From positions 257,472,958-257,536,957 of the forward strand of contig NC_080540.1 of the NCBI RefSeq assembly GCF_028640845.1: a DNA stretch of 64,000 nt, in the 5' to 3' direction. Below the pieces are notes generated by a model. That model was not told the DNA's origin. It searched no databases and saw only the letters and a program-made list of their open reading frames with translations. The stretch's first letter is position 1, and every line of letters begins with the position of its first letter. The position numbers and the translations under genes were made by a program. This stretch comes from Ahaetulla prasina. Its lineage: Eukaryota; Chordata; Lepidosauria; Squamata; Colubridae. This document shows positions 31,111 to 41,992 of this stretch, piece by piece.

Positions 31111-31428
31111 TGTTCAGTCAGTAGCTGACAATAAACTTCCCTTCCAAGTATCTCTGAGTCTCCTTACAATGTGACTCAAGCTTCTGCATTATTTCTATGA
31201 GTTGTCTGGTATAGGAAGAGCACCTGCTGAAGAGGCATAAACTGGCAAACCAGGGATCACAAGATAGCTAGATGAGGATGGAGCTAAATTAGCCACCCTG
31301 CTGCTTGCCTTAACTTTCATGTCGCTCTTAATGTACAGTCACAATGTGAGATGATTTCTCAATTCTGAAGGTAAAATTTAGAGATATGTCTGCTCAGAAG
31401 AGTATATTACGGTATATTCTGTAACTCG
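31111..31428. other. No recognisable feature
   Basis: Possibly further decayed sequence of the adjacent LINE, but no motif is visible. Confidence 0.35.
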
Positions 31429-31472
31429 TGTGTGTGTGTGTGTGTGTGTATGTGTGTATGTGTGTATGTGTA
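31429..31472. repeat. (TG)n microsatellite, interrupted
   Basis: TG dinucleotides with periodic 'ta' interruptions (tgtgtgta tgtgtgta type) over about 44 bp. Confidence 0.9.
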
Positions 31473-31517
31473 TAAATTTTAAATAAAAATATAATAAAAT
31501 GAATATAGCACAAAGTT

Positions 31518-31582
<65 letters not shown>

Positions 31583-31610
31583 GATAGATAGACAGACAGA
31601 CACAGACTGA
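31518..31610. repeat. (GATA)n microsatellite
   Basis: About 16 consecutive AGAT/GATA units from 31518, then a degraded stretch of GATA and GACA units to about 31610. The minus-strand Tyr-Leu-Ser-Ile frame here is a by-product of the repeat. Confidence 0.95.
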
Positions 31611-31769
31611 CAGATATAGATAGATATATGGATCATTAATATTTGTACAACAATATGGGAACCTATTTATACAAAATGAGATGGGCTTTATCCCCATACA
31701 AGTCATAGTGTTAGGAAGGAATAATTGTTATATATTCTTGTGAATATAATGCAGCTTGATTAGCAAAGC

Positions 31770-32451
31770 TGTCATGTCCCGGTTGGAGTCTGAATCTGTG
31801 GTGGAAGATGAGCTGGAACAAGAATTGACAGCGAGTGAGAGGGCAGCTCCATTGGCCTTGGAGGAAACTGGGGAAGGGCAGAGTCAGTCTAGGCAAGGCT
31901 GTTTGTAATTAGCAAGGCCTGCAGGCAGGGACAAGGAACGGAGCTCAGATGAGGAGCAAGAACCAACCCCTCCTGATGCAAGGGCTAGGAAAGTGCAAAC
32001 AAGGCAGGCACAGAAGGTCATGTGAGAGGAGAGTGCCCCGCCCAGCTTCACCCGGAACACATGGGGAATGAGACTTAAGGAGACACTGTGGGGAGGAGCA
32101 TTTGTCGGGAACAAACGCTGAGTTCCTGAAGTGTTGGGTGCCAACATTTGAACTTGGCAAGACTCATTGAATTCCTTGTTGGCATTCTGGACTAATTATT
32201 TGGATCTTCTGCTCCCTGAACTCAAATCTCAAATGAATACATTTGGGATTTATTAACATGCAGCCTTGGTGCAGACAGCGCTGGGCTGGACTAATTGCAG
32301 CCAGAGGCTGCTTGAGGTTTGTGTGGAGTTTTGTTCTCACTCTGCTTTAGGACTTGCCTGTGGGAGCACTGAGGAGATTTGGAGCAATAAAGGGACTGTT
32401 TGAACTGCCAGCTGTTTGTGTTATCTCTGTGCTGTACCCTGGGTCATCACA
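31770..32451 (+). mobile_element. Solo LTR (unclassified LTR retroelement)
   Basis: 682 bp beginning TGTCATGTCC and ending GGTCATCACA, the TG...CA ends of an LTR. It is flanked by a 5-bp duplication aaagc (31765-31769 and 32452-32456). A polyadenylation-like aataaa lies near 32385, about 65 bp from the end. No internal region or second LTR is nearby, so it is a solo LTR made by LTR-LTR recombination. It is unlike the 178-bp LTRs of the gypsy element at 12.5 kb. Short frames in it look non-coding. Confidence 0.75.
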
Positions 32452-32456
32452 AAAGC

Positions 32457-32765
32457 ATTTAAACAAGTGCCCTATCTTATCTGGATTAGCAAACCCCAAA
32501 GTCATTGGAGCTGAATGCCATTTTTATTAGCTGGATCCTTTAAGTAAGTGTTTGCCAATGGTTCGCCATCAAACGAGAAGTTGGGGGGCACTGCAAGCCT
32601 CTGTCCTAGTCTGTGCTCTCCAATAATGTTTGTTTCAGAAAATATGGAATGAAGTAGTACGCAATTGACAAAGAATGTGAAAGAATGGCTAACTTCGTAG
32701 AAACAGAAATAACATTCAGAATAATTCCATGCTGAGAATTTCAGAAGTACGTCTACCACTCATCA
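32457..32765. other. No recognisable feature
   Basis: Short open minus-strand frames without motifs; no repeat structure recognised. Confidence 0.4.
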
Positions 32766-33100
32766 TGTTTTAAGAAAGATTCTAATAAATTGGAGCCAGT
32801 TCAGAAAAGGGCAACACAAATAAACAGGGGATTAGAAATAAAGATCTATAAGATAAACTTGCGGGAGTGGGTATATTTAGCCTTGAGAAAAACAGACTGA
32901 AGGCAATAGAATCGTGCAGAAAAAAGCTATCACCTGCTCTCTAAAATGTCAAAATACAGGAATAATGAGTTTAAATTATAGAAAGCCGGGTTTTATTTGA
33001 GCATAGCAAAAAGCATGCTAATGGAAGGGACATTAACAGAATAGACATATGAACCTTTGGCAAAGTAATTGAAATAAAGGTCCATCACAGTTCTTAATAG
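32766..33100 (+). mobile_element. Old CR1 LINE relic
   Basis: Words such as 'agccagttcagaaaagggc', 'caacacaaataaac', 'gaaaaacagactgaagg' and a later 'ttggcaaagtaattg' follow the order of a CR1 3' coding region (the 'Pro-Val-Gln-Lys-Arg-Ala-Thr' segment). Strongly diverged, no tail. Confidence 0.45.
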
Positions 33101-33940
33101 TTACATGATGTCTGTCTAGCTGAAATGTTCATAAAACATGAGGCAATAAGGTAAGTTCTGAACCTCTCTTTTTCCTGTGCAAATTTCTAGCTTTTTATTA
33201 TTTTTATGAATTGGTTTCAATCCTGTTTGTGTTGCAGTAATTTGTTCAAAAGGCATGTCCTGGATATTTATGGCTTACAAGGTATAATAAAAACTTCCAT
33301 TAAAAATAGCACCAGATATAACAAATGTAATAAATGTAAAATCCCAAAACTAAGGTACAGTAGTAGCATTCAAAAGTCGGGAAAATAAATATAATTTAAA
33401 TCCCCTCCCTTAAACTGTTAAAGGATTTACGTCAAATTCGGTGGCACCCTTATTCTAAAATTTGATCTCAGCCACAAAGAAATTTCCTTCTTGATGTTAA
33501 ATATCCTTGGAGACAATGCTAAAAAGTGCTCTGTTAATCATACAAATGTGTGTCTTGGGGACGAGGATGGGAAATGTCTTAGCAGTAGATAAATAAATTG
33601 CTGCTCGAAATATATAAATGATTTGTCTATGTATGCATACATAGTATTAATATCTCACAGTAATTAATATTTCTCAGAATCAGGGATTGGTAGAACCATC
33701 CAAAACTGTCATTGAACACAGCTAAGGCTCATTGAAAATGTTTTGTACTTGTCTTATTAAAATAAACTCTTTTGGATGTTCTTTAATTTGGATGCATAAT
33801 ACCTAAGGAATGACTCTGTAGAAGTGAATCAGCAGCTCTTTGGGCAGTTTGAGCTTTCTGAGTTGGCGCAGAAAGAACATTTTTTGTTCTGCTTTTTCGA
33901 TGACTTTTTGATAAGTGTCCATTTTAAGTCTTGAGATATT
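33101..33940. other. No recognisable feature
   Basis: AT-rich; nothing recognisable on either strand. Confidence 0.4.
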
Positions 33941-34114
33941 ACCTGACTTTACCTGACTTTACCTGACTCTATGGTCTCTTCTCATAATCCTAAAAGCTTT
34001 AACCAAAAACTTTCTACTATTGACCTCACCCCATTCCTAAGAGGACCATAAGGGACGTGCATAAGCGCACAAACGTGCCTACCGTTCTTGTCCTATTGTT
34101 TTTCTTTTCTTCTT

Positions 34115-34165
<51 letters not shown>

Positions 34166-34247
34166 TTATACCTTTATATACTATATAACCTTTCTGTATG
34201 ATAGTTACATATATTGTTGTGACAAATAAATAAATAAATAAATAAAT
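33941..34247 (+). mobile_element. CR1/Jockey-group LINE 3' end, second copy
   Basis: The plus strand is the reverse complement of 17692-17935: 'ccattcctaagaggaccata', 'gtgcataagcgcacaaacgt', and a tail of AAATA units after 'ttgttgtgacaaat'. A (TA)n run of about 48 bp (34117-34164) sits within its 3' UTR. The left border carries a triplicated acctgacttt word (33941-33970). Confidence 0.8.
34117..34164. repeat. (TA)n microsatellite
   Basis: Uninterrupted TA dinucleotides within the LINE 3' UTR. The 17.7 kb copy has only short TA-rich sequence at this place, so the array expanded after insertion. Confidence 0.9.
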
Positions 34248-34493
34248 ATGAAAGAACCTAGAATCCTGAAGGTCCCTACTGTTGATACTCTGTTGTCTAA
34301 TATTGTAAGAGGTGGTAGTATAGGTGGGTTTCTCCTAAAATCTATCACAATTTCTATGGTTTTGAGTGTATTTAGTTCAAGATTGTTCTGGTTGCACCAC
34401 AGCATTTGAGAATGTTTGAGAATCTTCAAGTAAATTGAGAAGTAGGGGAACATTTGCTTTACAAAGCTGCTTTTCCTGTTGAATTAGGTACAT

Positions 34494-34775
34494 CAGTTGT
34501 GAAATTCAAACTGGGCGTGGCTTGGTGGGTGTGATGTTGCTTGGTGGGTATGGCTTGGTGGGCGTGGCAGGGGAAGGATACAACAAAATTTCCATTTCCA
34601 CCCCACTCCAGGGGAAGGATACTCTCCATTCCCTGGGGGAAGGATATTGCAAAATCTTGATTCCCACCCCTCTCTAGGACCATCCAGAGGTGGTATTTGT
34701 TGGTTCTCCGAACTACTCAAAATTTCCACTACCAGTTCTCCAGAACCTGTCAGAACCTGCTGGGTTTCACCCCTG
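34494..34775 (+). mobile_element. hAT-like non-autonomous element, family B
   Basis: Starts cagttgtgaaattcaaactg and ends ctgctgggtttcacccctg. It is flanked by a perfect 8-bp duplication aggtacat (34486-34493 and 34776-34783). It has gtggcttggtggg words and two to three minisatellite units. Confidence 0.9.
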
Positions 34776-35021
34776 AGGTACATGTATTATTATTACTGAA
34801 CATAAGTTTAGTACTATTTGTATGTTTATGTTCTTAAAATTTAAATTTTCTATTTTGAATTAATTTTTCCATTACTAATTCTAATGCAAAGAGCTTTATC
34901 TTAATTTTTGAAGAAAAGTAGGCACCCAATAATGGTAGTTTTCCCAGAAAAGTACTAGTAGGATGATTGATGATCATTAAAGTTGATGATTATTAAAAAA
35001 AATATCCCATCAACCACAATA

Positions 35022-35513
35022 GAATAGAATAGAATAGAATTTTTATTGGCCAAGTGTGATTGGACACACAAGGAATTTGTCTTGGTGCATATGCTCTCAG
35101 TGTACATAAAAGAAAAGATACGTTCATCAAGGTACAACATTTACAACACAATTGATGATCAATATATCAGTATAAAATCATAAGGATTGCCAGCAACAAG
35201 TTATAGTCATACAGTCATAAGTGGAAAGAGATTGGTAATGGGAACTATGAAACGATTAATAGTAGTGCAGATTCAGTAAATAGTCTGACAGTGTTGAGGG
35301 AATTATTTGTTTAGCAGAGTGATGGCCTTCGGGAAAAAACTGTTCTTGTGTCTAGTTGTTCTGGTGTGCAGTGCTCTATAACGTCGTTTTGAGGGTAGGA
35401 GTTGAAACAGTTTATGTCCAGGATGCGAGGGATCTGCAAATATTTTCACGGCCCTCTTCTTGATTCGTGCAGTATACAGGTCCTCAATGGAAGGCAGGTT
35501 GGTAGCAAAGTGA
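35022..35513 (-). mobile_element. CR1-L3-like LINE (Snake1-type) 3' end, copy 2
   Basis: Almost identical to 10740-11235, including the (AATAG)n on its left, the 'ggccaagtgtgattggacac' start of the UTR and the 'gaagaacagttttttcccga' inverse near the stop codon. It is truncated at about 35513, some 90 bp shorter on its 5' side than copy 1. The few differences suggest recent activity of the family. Confidence 0.85.
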
Positions 35514-36990
35514 CCCTAATATTCTTACAATATTCCATTTCCAGAATCCACTACATTACAATGAAACAAGAAGGTCTAAAAATACTTTCCGCAGATTTAA
35601 ATGTTTTTCTTCATGCTTTTGTTTTTCTCCATACTCCTTGTAAATGTTGCAGGTGAATTGCTAAATTTAGTCAAGTCAATGCCTTGTTAAATAGGTCAAG
35701 TAGCGAGTAATGGGAAAGAACTTCCATTAAGTATTTTTTTCAATGTTTTAGCTTTGCTGCAACTGTCCAGAATCACTTTTGGTGAGATGAGCAGCTATAT
35801 AAATTAGATAAATAAAAATAAATTTAAAACAATATCTGCCCCAGGGACCAATTAAAAATTGACTTGGCAAAGAGACATTTGCTATATTACTATGAATGTA
35901 AAAAAGTATAGCATATTTATTTTATTTAAGATACTTACAACCACAACAAAAACATACATTAAAAGAAAAAGGGAAAGAATCCACTGAAAGAAGAATGAAT
36001 GTCTAGCTTCAAGTTATTATCAGCTGTTCTTGGGGGGGGGGAATGTCTTTATTTTTATTTCAATCACATCTGCAATATCTGCCACATCTAAAATTGGGTG
36101 CATAATCTTTGTTAGAATAAACAGCGGTTTGGATATTTTGTTAATATCCAAAATGCTGATTCAACTGTGGTCAAAACAGTTGTCAAAACAAGGCTTGAAT
36201 GTTTCATTATCTGTCTGTCTTCTGTCTGTCTGTTTATATCATCTATAGCTAACCACACACACAAGTGACTTTCCTTTGAATCCAAATGCATAGATTTGTG
36301 ATGCTAAATAAATATTTCATAACCTTAGCCTTCATTTACTGTTATGACTTGCCAATGCAGTTTTAATCTATATTTACAAAGTGAATGTTATTGCTCTGTT
36401 TCACTTCAGTCAACTCTCCATTAACTGCATTATGAATTGCTTTACTGTTGTTTTGCAAGGAAAAAAACCATGTAATTTATGTATATAATAATTCCTTAGA
36501 TTTTTTTTTTCCCAACCGTGATGTGTTCATGCAATCCCGGACTGGGATGGAGGAGCAAGCTAGAAAAATAGTAGTTGTTACCCTGGAGTGTGTCTTATAA
36601 TTTTTAAAACTCTAGCATTATATCCTATCATGCATACATTTTAAAAATATTGTTCTATAAACAAGCAATTGATATTTTCCAGATGTATCCTATTATAAAG
36701 CATATGCGATTTTCTTTCAGGAAGTTGTTTTATTTCTTATATTTCTGTTTTAGGCAATAGGAATTTCTCTCTGCAAGCCTAATTAGAAGCAATTTGGCTT
36801 TTGCAAGCATACACTATAACCGAGCTATCCTTTTGCAAAAATAATGTCTTTATGTGTGCTGATATTGATACCCTAAAGGAAAAAAAAATCAGCATTACAT
36901 TACCTTTTTTTTAAAGTCTTAATGCGAAAACCCACAGTTCTGCATTTTGCCACAGTTTCAGGGGAAATACCTGTCCTTCTCTATTCCATA
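35514..36990. other. No recognisable feature
   Basis: Long AT-rich interval, CpG-poor, without recognisable genes, SINE heads or terminal repeats. A G(9) run is at about 36032 and a (CTGT)n word near 36210. Confidence 0.45.
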
Positions 36991-38152
36991 TAGTCTGGAA
37001 TGGCGAATCTTTTTGGTACCGAGTGCCCAAACCGGAACGCGTGTGCATGCACAGGCTTGTGCATGGCTGGAGTGCCGGAAACCTAAAGACCAGCTGGCTA
37101 GTGCGCATGTGCATGCAGGCTGGCTGATCTTCGGGTTTTTAGCAAGCGCATGTGCATGTACCATGTGTGCGTCGGAGCACCAGAAACCCGAAGACCAGTT
37201 GGCCAACGCATCCTTGCCTGTTTAGGGGCTGTTTTTGGCCCAAATTTTCTGGTGCTTTGGCACCCACGAAGACCAGCTGGCTCTCGCGTGTGTCCACAGA
37301 GATGCACAGTGAAAACCAGAAGAGCAGCTGGTGACAGTGCGCGTGCCCATAGAGAGGTTCGCCAGAGGTTTGCCATCACAGATCTTTTTATATATATATA
37401 TAAATTTTATTAAATTTTAACAATTAAGCCATTCACATTCAACTCTTGCGCATGATTATGACCATTTATATATCATCCCATTAGTGTTCTCCTATACTCT
37501 TATTTAATTTTACTAAATTATATTACTAATTCTAATTTGAATTTCTAATTCTTACTAAATATGTTATTTTTCCTTTTTTCCTATTTTCAGCCCAATTATA
37601 CCATTTCTTCCATATTACATAAAAATCCAAATCTAGCTGTCCTTTCAGTTCAAGTGTCATTTTGTCCATCTCAGCACAATCCAATGTTTTTCTAATTATT
37701 AACTCTTCAGATGGTGTATTTGAGCTTCTCCAACATTGAGCAAATGCCAATCTTGCCACCATTGTCATATGTAAAATGATATATGCTGTTGTTTTTTCAT
37801 ATTTTATTTTCATCATTCCTAAAAGAAACAGCTCTGGTGTGTATTCTATCCGGATGCCAGTTACTTCCTGTATCCAACTATGTACTTTCATCCAGTATTT
37901 TTTTGTTTCAGAGCATGACTACCACGTATGAAAGAAGGTACCTTGCTTTTGTTCACATTTCCAACAATTGGGGTTTAAATCTGGATATATTTTTGCCAAT
38001 CTAGTAGGTGCCAAATACAAACAGTAAAACATTTTACATTGATTTTCTTTGTATTTTGCCAATCTGGTTGATTTATAATTTTTGTTCCAAATTGTTTCCC
38101 AATCCTCTAATTCGATATTATGCCCAATATTTCTACGCCATCACAGATCTAT
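36991..38152. mobile_element. hAT-like element, family G, interrupted by an L1
   Basis: The left end around tctggaatggcgaatctttt and right end 'ggtttgccatcacaga' resemble the inverted ends of the common reptile 'tggcgaacc...ggttcgccatcac' element. The interior alternates CpG-rich 'gcgcatgtgcatg' and 'agaccagctggc' words. An L1 has inserted into its right end, duplicating 14 bp of it. Confidence 0.6.
37386..38136 (-). mobile_element. 5'-truncated L1 LINE
   Basis: Flanked by a perfect 14-bp target duplication gccatcacagatct (37372-37385 and 38137-38150). The minus strand encodes an L1 ORF2 C-terminus: a Cys-x2-Cys/His/Cys knuckle region near 37940-37880, then Pro-Glu-Leu-Phe-Leu-Leu-Gly (about 37835) and Trp-Lys-Lys-Trp near the stop. 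The longest frame, 37891-37532, is 119 codons. The 3' end is a TA-rich tail (tttttatatatatataaa on the plus strand) rather than pure poly(A). Confidence 0.85.
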
Positions 38153-39269
38153 ACAGTGGAGAAGTGAGTATTCAAATCTTGACAGACAATTGATTTGTGT
38201 GATTAATAGAGATCATGAAAATAGTGGCCAACAATATCTGAAAAACTGATTTTGATATTCCAGATGTAACTAATAGAAACTGAAATGTAGAAAAATGGGA
38301 TATTTTTAACAAAAGCCCAGAATTTGTAGTTAGTTCAGTGTCCGCTTTATTTTCATCTTCTTTCTTCCTTTTTCACTTATCATATAAATTGCAATAAACA
38401 AAACTAAAACTTCTTAATGCTGTTGTATCATGACTGCAGAATGATTCTTTCTATATGATGCCAATGGCTACCTATCAAACATAAAGCAGCTAGGTATTCA
38501 AGAAGAAAAGGGAAAATACACATTCATAAGCAAAACCATAGAATTAGAGCTTTGGGAAATGGCCTTTAAAAGGGTACTCTGCCCCAATATAAGATCAGTA
38601 CATACAGTTTACTCCATGATGTAACAGCAGAACAAAAAATGTTTCTGGCTTCCCATAAAGGGTCAGATTGCCCCTTAACAGCTTCAGTGACAGCTATGCC
38701 AGCTGTCCCTGGTCAGCTTGTCCAAGAAAAATTATTTTAAAACCCCCACACAGTACAGATATAAACTGCTTCCTAGGGAAGCAATGTATTTAATGCCATC
38801 ATGAATATAATCCTAGTAAATTACCATTTATCTTATTAAAGTGCAAGTCAATTATTAATCGCTATTAGCTTCAATGTGGTATAAAAGAAACAATCAAAAA
38901 CCTCAGTCTTTCAGACAATGAAAAAATAATCCTGAAGGATACTGAATAAGGCAGAACCAATAGGATATTGCTGTTGATGTTAGATGAATGTATCTTAACT
39001 CTGCAACTTTCAGGTTTTCCTGGATTCTTTTATCAGTCTCACTATTGCCTATTGCATTCCCTTACTTAGGTGGCATAAATCCATATTTAATTTCATCAGG
39101 AAGAACAGGTTTAAATATTTTAGTACACTTTCTTTGTCCATTAAAATCATGATGAATTAAAATGGGAAGCTTCTTGCTAGATTCCATTTAAGCTAACCAG
39201 CATTCTTTTCCAATTTCAGTATAGAAGCATTTTTTTTTACCAGTTGCAACTTCCAAACAGCCTTCATTG
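38153..39269. other. No recognisable feature
   Basis: AT-rich DNA without identifiable elements. Confidence 0.4.
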
Positions 39270-39660
39270 TATATACCCTTTGCTACTTGCAAATGACCTT
39301 CAATGTAGAGTGCATTTCAGTAGTCTAAATAGGTGGTGATGAGGTTTCTCCAAATGGATCTGAAATAGGTAGACCAATTCCCTCCAGACACAGCTTGGCA
39401 CAGTCTGTTAATTAAGTAGTAGTCATGAATCCAGGAAGACACCCAGGATTTGGCCCTGCTCTTTCAGAGGAATCTAACTCATCCAGAGTAAACACTGGAA
39501 CAACAGAGAAACAGTCAATCTCTGGGCAAATCCATCTGCTTTGTGTTCATCCTCTACTTATTTTGTCCCATTCAGACCCACGCAGCTTCTGGACACTAAG
39601 TTGTCTTTGGCTTGGCCAGAGTGGCAACATATAGCTGTGAATGACCAGTATATTAACAAT
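39270..39660 (-). mobile_element. Old L2/CR1-type LINE fragment
   Basis: 'tcaatgtagagtgcatttca' and 'gtagtctaaatagg' are the inverse of the 'cctggattactgcaatgct' / 'tctacatgggg' region of L2. The text beyond resembles the upstream RT C-terminal region in the same order. Heavily mutated. Confidence 0.5.
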
Positions 39661-39737
39661 ACCTCATCCCAACAATAGATGACTTCTCCCAGCAGCCTTC
39701 TATGGCTCTTAACTTCAGGAGTAATAGAGAATTAATC

Positions 39738-40178
39738 CAGTGGTGAAATTTGAACCGGTTTACCATGAGTTCGCTGGCAGTGTGCACCACGCGCCAAATG
39801 CAAGGTGTGCACACACGCAGTGCACACCAAAAGGAGATATGGGGTAAGTAGAAAAGCATACGGGAGGGTGATCAATTGTGGCGCGCAATCTTTTTTTTTT
39901 CACTTTTAAAAGCATTTTTTACAACCTATTCAGCTGAATAGGTTGTAAAAAATGCTTTTAAAAGTAAAAAAAAGCTCTGACGATTATCATCAGAGCCTTT
40001 TTTTTACCTTTTAAAAGCATTTTTTAAAAAGAAGTGGCAAGCGGGGAAACAGGCAACCAGGAGATTGGGTGGGAATGGGTGGGGGGTCAGGGATTTTTGC
40101 TACAGGTTCTCCGAGCCGCCCACTGCCATCGCTACTGGATCGGTTGATCCGGTCTGAACCAGGAGCATTTCACCCCTG
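39738..40178. mobile_element. hAT-like non-autonomous element, family D, complete copy
   Basis: Starts cagtggtgaaatttgaaccg and ends gagcatttcacccctg. It is flanked by a perfect 8-bp duplication aattaatc (39730-39737 and 40179-40186). The interior holds two strong foldbacks: a 'ttttaaaagcattttttacaacc' arm pairs with its inverse near 39945, and 'gctctgacgat/atcatcagagc' near 39980. The unit tandemly repeated at 294-545 is derived from this interior. Confidence 0.9.
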
Positions 40179-40283
40179 AATTAATCCTTGGAGAATTCTA
40201 CAAGGACAAATCTTTCTCTCTATATTGACTGGAACTACAAACTTGGAAAAGAGTAGAACTATTGTAAAACATTGCCTTGAAAA

Positions 40284-40416
40284 TGGGCTGTCAAACTCAC
40301 AGACCATGGACCAGATGCACAAGTGCTGGCCACGCCCATGCCCAGTTTAGCAAAGGGGAAAAAAGTCCCATTACCTCACGTGATGCCACTGCGACGACGT
40401 AAATTTGACAACCCTG
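40284..40416. mobile_element. hAT-like family A, short fragment
   Basis: 'gggctgtcaaactcacagac' at the left and 'aaatttgacaaccctg' at the right match family A ends, with only about 100 bp of interior kept. Confidence 0.55.
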
Positions 40417-40566
40417 GTCTACTAGAAGTCCTCATGACTATTATCTCAAATTGTCATTATTAAAACAATCCATCCTAAGCATCATAGAGGCAGAAAATAG
40501 GATTTAAAACCTAAATACATTTTAAAATTATAATTTAGTAAAACAAAAAAAGTTCCACTTTGAATA

Positions 40567-40826
40567 TAAGAGCCATGGTGGTGCAGTGGTTAGAGTGCAG
40601 TACTGCAGGCTACTTCTGCTGATCACCGGCTGCCAGCAGTTTGGCAGATCGAATCTCACCGACCTCAAGGTTCTCTCAGCCTTTCATCCTTCCAAGGTCA
40701 GTAAAATGAGGACCCAGATTGTTGGGGACAATATGCTGACTCTGTAAAATGCTTAGAGAGAGCTGTAAATCACTGTAAAACGGTATATAAGTCTAAGTGC
40801 TATTGCTATTGCTATAAAGAAAATCT
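40567..40826 (+). mobile_element. Sauria-type SINE (tRNA head, Bov-B-like tail)
   Basis: Head 'gccatggtggtgcagtggtt' with box B-like 'agatcgaatctcacc', body 'aaaatgaggacccagattgt', and tail 'cggtatataagtctaagtgc' followed by tattgctattgct repeats. These are the parts of the tRNA-derived squamate SINE whose tail is related to Bov-B LINEs. Confidence 0.85.
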
Positions 40827-41625
40827 AAAATAAGATTTTAAAACCACAAATTCCTTTAAACTGTGTGACCTAGAATAACACTAACTGCAGCATAAGGCAT
40901 AATATCGGTGTTAGCATCAAATAGTGTGGGTGGTTTTATAACTGGCTGTGTAATATGTAATTACAGCACTATAAGTAGGTGCTTCTTGCTTCATCTCCAT
41001 CTACCATTCTCCCCTTCCTTCTTTGCAATTTATGCATATTTATGCATATTATTGCAAAACTGAAAGAAGCTGTTTTATTTTTCAAGAACATTGGATATTC
41101 TTATGCTTATTTATCTAGGAGTAAACCTCATTAAATCAAAGAGAGATTAAGACAGAGGACACAATTTCAAATTGTAATCAAACTGAACTTTAACAAAAAA
41201 AAAATCTTTCAGTCAGTAAAAGTGCAACTTCTAGTTTTTAATTAGAAATGAAAATAATCCTGCAAAACTTTGTTTGCTTAAATTTATAATATAAAGTAAT
41301 ACTCTCATTTTTAAAAGCATTAATCTTTTCATGATTATTAGCTTCATTCTCTGTCTTCCAACAGAAGCAGAACAGTTTTTTAACCTTGTCATTAACTTAC
41401 CAAATCAAGGAGATGTTATAATTCACCACAGGATTCTAGCAGATGATGCCATGAATTCACCTCTGAGAATAATCCAAAAGATCAGTTTTCCCCCAGTATA
41501 CCATTAATCAGAAATGGAAAATTAGGGAAAGTTTTCCAGCATTCAAAACTCATTTTGTCTCCAAAGGCCTTTTGGTAAGGCAATATTTTAAGAACCGTGG
41601 AAAAATGCACTGCATACATCTTGGG
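40827..41625. other. No recognisable feature
   Basis: AT-rich DNA, no gene or element recognised. Confidence 0.4.
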
Positions 41626-41722
41626 ACTTTAAATTCTTTCACAGAAGTTTGATAACTTGAGGTAGTTTGGAATCTAGATAGTATTAGAAGTAAGGTCCCT
41701 TCCAACTCTATTATTCTGTTTT
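41626..41722 (+). mobile_element. CR1 LINE 3' terminus
   Basis: Ends 'ggtcccttccaactctatta ttctgtttt', the standard 3' end of reptile CR1 with its short attct-type repeat. The upstream part is diverged. Confidence 0.6.
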
Positions 41723-41737
41723 ACTGTAGAATAAATG

Positions 41738-41935
41738 TTAAGATTTCCTTATGTCAGCGGCTGACTTGACAATAGTATGACAGCAATTTGCCATTGACTC
41801 CTTCCATTGAGGGGGTTTTCCGAACCGCTGGACAGCAGATTTAAGCTGTCCTAGCGATTCCACATAATCCAGAGGTTGGTGATCATAAAGATCACCGCCA
41901 TCACCTACGGTGCCAAACCGGAAGTTTATGACCAG
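41738..41935 (-). CDS. Candidate conserved host exon (unidentified)
   Basis: On the minus strand 65 codons are open after a good splice acceptor (ttgctttcag ending at 41936), in phase 0, to a TAA at 41740-41738. The peptide includes Phe-Gly-Thr-Val-Gly-Asp-Gly-Gly-Asp-Leu-Tyr-Asp-His-Gln-Pro-Leu-Asp-Tyr and Arg-Phe-Gly-Lys-Pro-Pro-Gln-Trp-Lys. Seven CpG in about 200 bp and near-even base composition contrast with the AT-rich, CpG-poor surroundings, as expected for a coding exon. I cannot name the gene. It may be the last coding exon, an internal exon with an unrecognised donor, or a retrocopy. It is the best host-gene candidate in the window. Confidence 0.4.
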   Translation of the reverse strand: MVINFRFGTVGDGGDLYDHQPLDYVESLGQLKSAVQRFGKPPQWKESMANCCHTIVKSAADIRKS

Positions 41936-41992
41936 CTGAAAGCAATAACTTTTAGTCTGGCAGGCATTTCTTGGAATAATTATCATTGACAA

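Noticed and set aside
31518..31610. (GATA)n as a sign of the snake W chromosome (Bkm repeat)
   Set aside because: One short GATA array is common on autosomes. The window gives no other evidence for sex linkage.
31479..31706. Minus-strand frame of repeating Tyr-Leu-Ser-Ile
   Set aside because: It is the translation of the (GATA)n microsatellite.
33941..33970. Triplicated acctgacttt as a regulatory array
   Set aside because: Three copies at the border of a truncated LINE are better explained by slippage or junction filler; the LINE itself contains the word once.
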